From Macquaria australasica (Eukaryota; Chordata; Actinopteri; Centrarchiformes; Percichthyidae): 64,000 nucleotides of DNA. Shown in pieces: positions 62,363-64,000 of this stretch (its first letter is position 1; every line of letters starts with the position of its first letter). The notes beneath the pieces are model-generated. The model did not search any database. It was not told the DNA's origin and saw nothing but the letters and a program-made list of their open reading frames with translations. The position numbers and the translations under genes were made by a program. The DNA lies in assembly GCA_005408345.1 (NCBI GenBank), contig SEMN01000061.1:689501-753500 (forward strand), written 5' to 3'.

Positions 62363-64000
62363 TAAGTGTGTTGAAAAAAGACCAAATTAAGTACTCTCAA
62401 ATATGTCATAATGCAAACTATTTCCACTTGATTTTTGAGTGTGCTGTTGATGGACACTATTGTCCCACAATGCAATGCACAAAGGAAATGAAGAAGCTAT
62501 TTACAGCAGCAAAAAAAGTAAAAACAGCTCCAGGAAGATCTCAGAAAACCAAAGATAAAACATTAAATCTTTGGAAAGCCATTTTGCTTTCTAGTTTAAA
62601 TGTCAGCAGTGCTCTAAAGTCGCAGTTTGATTGATGTGTAACTGCACACATCTTGTATCACTTACTTTTAGTGAAAAAACAGAAAAGTACATTGATTTTT
62701 TGTATATTAACATCAAAACAGAATACTATCAAAAGTAGTATATTGTGGAACTGTATACTATTAAACAGTATGTAGTACAGAATACAACCTCTGTCTGTTC
62801 TCCGAATCTGCAATGGGATAGGGATGTTTAGTTATAAACATAATTGCCACAGACATCCAGAACTTTCTAACAAGCCAAACCATCAAAGCTTCATACAAAC
62901 AAAACTCTGATACGCCTTTGGAGAAGACAGCTAAAATTAATGGCACAGTTTCATTTTAAGAGAGGTCATCTTTTAGCTGAAATAGATCTGAGCAGAATCA
63001 AAAGTGCTGTTTATTCTTCAGATGTACACAGAAGCAAATGGAAACACTTGCAATTAATACATACATGTCTCCTCCTTGAGTAAACTTTATTCCCATTACT
63101 AGGAGCTAAATGTATCGTGACAGATGTAAAAAAAAGTATGTACCATTTAGATGATGAGCCTCTTGTCTCCATTTTTCTTCAAGTCTCAGTTTTAAAACAT
63201 TTCCCAGGATGGGACACATCTTTTCTGAATGAAGTAATGAGCATTAAGGACACTCTTGCACACATTTGTTTTTTTCCAACTGGCTGATGACTTTAACATA
63301 CTCGGATGGGTAGAATGGGTTGACGCTACCTTTTTCCCTTAGCCAAACAAGGGGAAATGCCTGGGAATTACCTGTTGGACCCAAGAGATCTTGGCAAGCC
63401 CCATGCTAGGGCAAAAGGGCTGCAGTGAAAACACTCAGTTTAACAAACAAAGACAGAGGCAGCTCAGGTCTCGAGGGCAAAATTTGCTCATTAATTCCAC
63501 TTAGCTCGATTTTGCACGGCTTTCACTGAGCACTGACTGACAGAGTTTCCCACAAAGACAGCATTGAGACATCTTCACTTGTCTGTGGCGAAAATCGTTA
63601 AAGTTTGATAAGGCTACTGTCACGCTACTGGAGCAGAAAAACTGCGACTTTGACCACCAATTTGGCAGGGGGAAAGTTTCCGATCCGCCTCCCCTTACGA
63701 CAACTTGGGCTCAAAGAAAAGAGTCCTTAACACACTTTTTCCAAATTAAACGCAATATGGCGTTACATCTGATTGCTGGAGTGAGCTTTGCTCAGCTGGG
63801 TTAAGTTAACCATCAAAACCGGTCAGTGTTTTTTAATGTAACTTTGGTGCCAGGAAGGACAGCAGCCCTCAATTAATTGTCAAAGGGAAAGCGGAAATCC
63901 TGCAATAAGAGTTTCTAGGACGGTCTTGTCAATAGGCTGTAAAATGGGATGGAAAAAGAAAGAAGAAAAAATTTGGCTGAGCAGATGTGTCACAGTTCAT

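Larger units (their letters stand above)
33769..64000 (-). other. fat4 upstream intron, at least 30.2 kb, no exon found
   Basis: Everything upstream of the acceptor at 33770-33769 appears to be a single intron. I looked for cadherin motifs (DxNDNxP, LDRE, DADxG) in the open frames on both strands and found none. It holds the relics and repeats listed separately. The gaps between them (for example 36100-40200, 44200-46080, 51000-54500, 56500-60200) contain no supportable gene. Several stretches have the balanced composition and TAAT-rich patches of conserved non-coding DNA, noted as findings. Confidence 0.8.

Noticed and set aside
62368..62634. An 88-codon Lys-rich open frame next to a MITE relic
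   Set aside because: It starts inside the degraded repeat and has no transposase or other motif.
1..64000. CRISPR array, phage, bacterial defence or biosynthetic cluster
   Set aside because: No regularly spaced direct repeats, no dense same-strand genes and no ribosome-binding sites; spliced exons and fish transposons show a vertebrate genome.

Overview
The window is vertebrate nuclear DNA, almost certainly from a teleost fish. One gene is visible, and it lies entirely on the minus strand. Its exons are separated by long AT-rich introns with GT/AG borders. The introns carry non-autonomous DNA transposons, SINE-like fragments, a Tc1/mariner relic and (GT)n microsatellites of kinds I associate from memory with ray-finned, especially percomorph, fish. 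There is no bacterial-style gene density, no operon, no CRISPR array and no recognisable RNA gene.

The gene is a giant atypical cadherin that I assign to fat4. Eight coding exons can be placed to the base. In transcript order they are 33768-33637, 27153-26892, 26106-25756, 22937-22015, 19422-19248, 7094-6914, 4371-4121 and 3795 to beyond base 1. Splice phases match at all seven junctions, and the joined 6,070 nt stay open for 2,023 codons. They encode about eighteen complete extracellular cadherin repeats, then the membrane-proximal region that precedes the EGF/laminin-G part. From memory of human FAT4 this is roughly residues 1,700-3,740, encoded by exons 2-9, exon 9 being the giant one. The first exon, the signal peptide, the promoter, the EGF/laminin-G repeats, the transmembrane segment and the cytoplasmic tail all lie outside the window.

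Layout from left to right: 1-3795 is the giant exon. 3796-33636 holds seven introns and the other exons. The 12.2 kb intron at 7095-19247 and the 6.5 kb intron at 27154-33636 are the largest of these. 33769-64000 is at least 30 kb of one intron with no supportable exon. It contains transposon relics, microsatellites, a 0.4 kb polypurine tract and several stretches that look like candidate conserved non-coding sequence.

The best-supported mobile elements are three hAT-type MITEs with 8-bp target-site duplications: 19583-20133 (7/8 bases match), 23102-23418 (8/8) and 25260-25701 (7/8). The last sits about 50 bp downstream of a splice donor. I found no convincing new biological system. The points most worth a second look are an inverted MITE pair in one intron, an 18-mer shared by two distant introns, the donor-adjacent MITE, and a few unusual splice or linker details in the cadherin gene.
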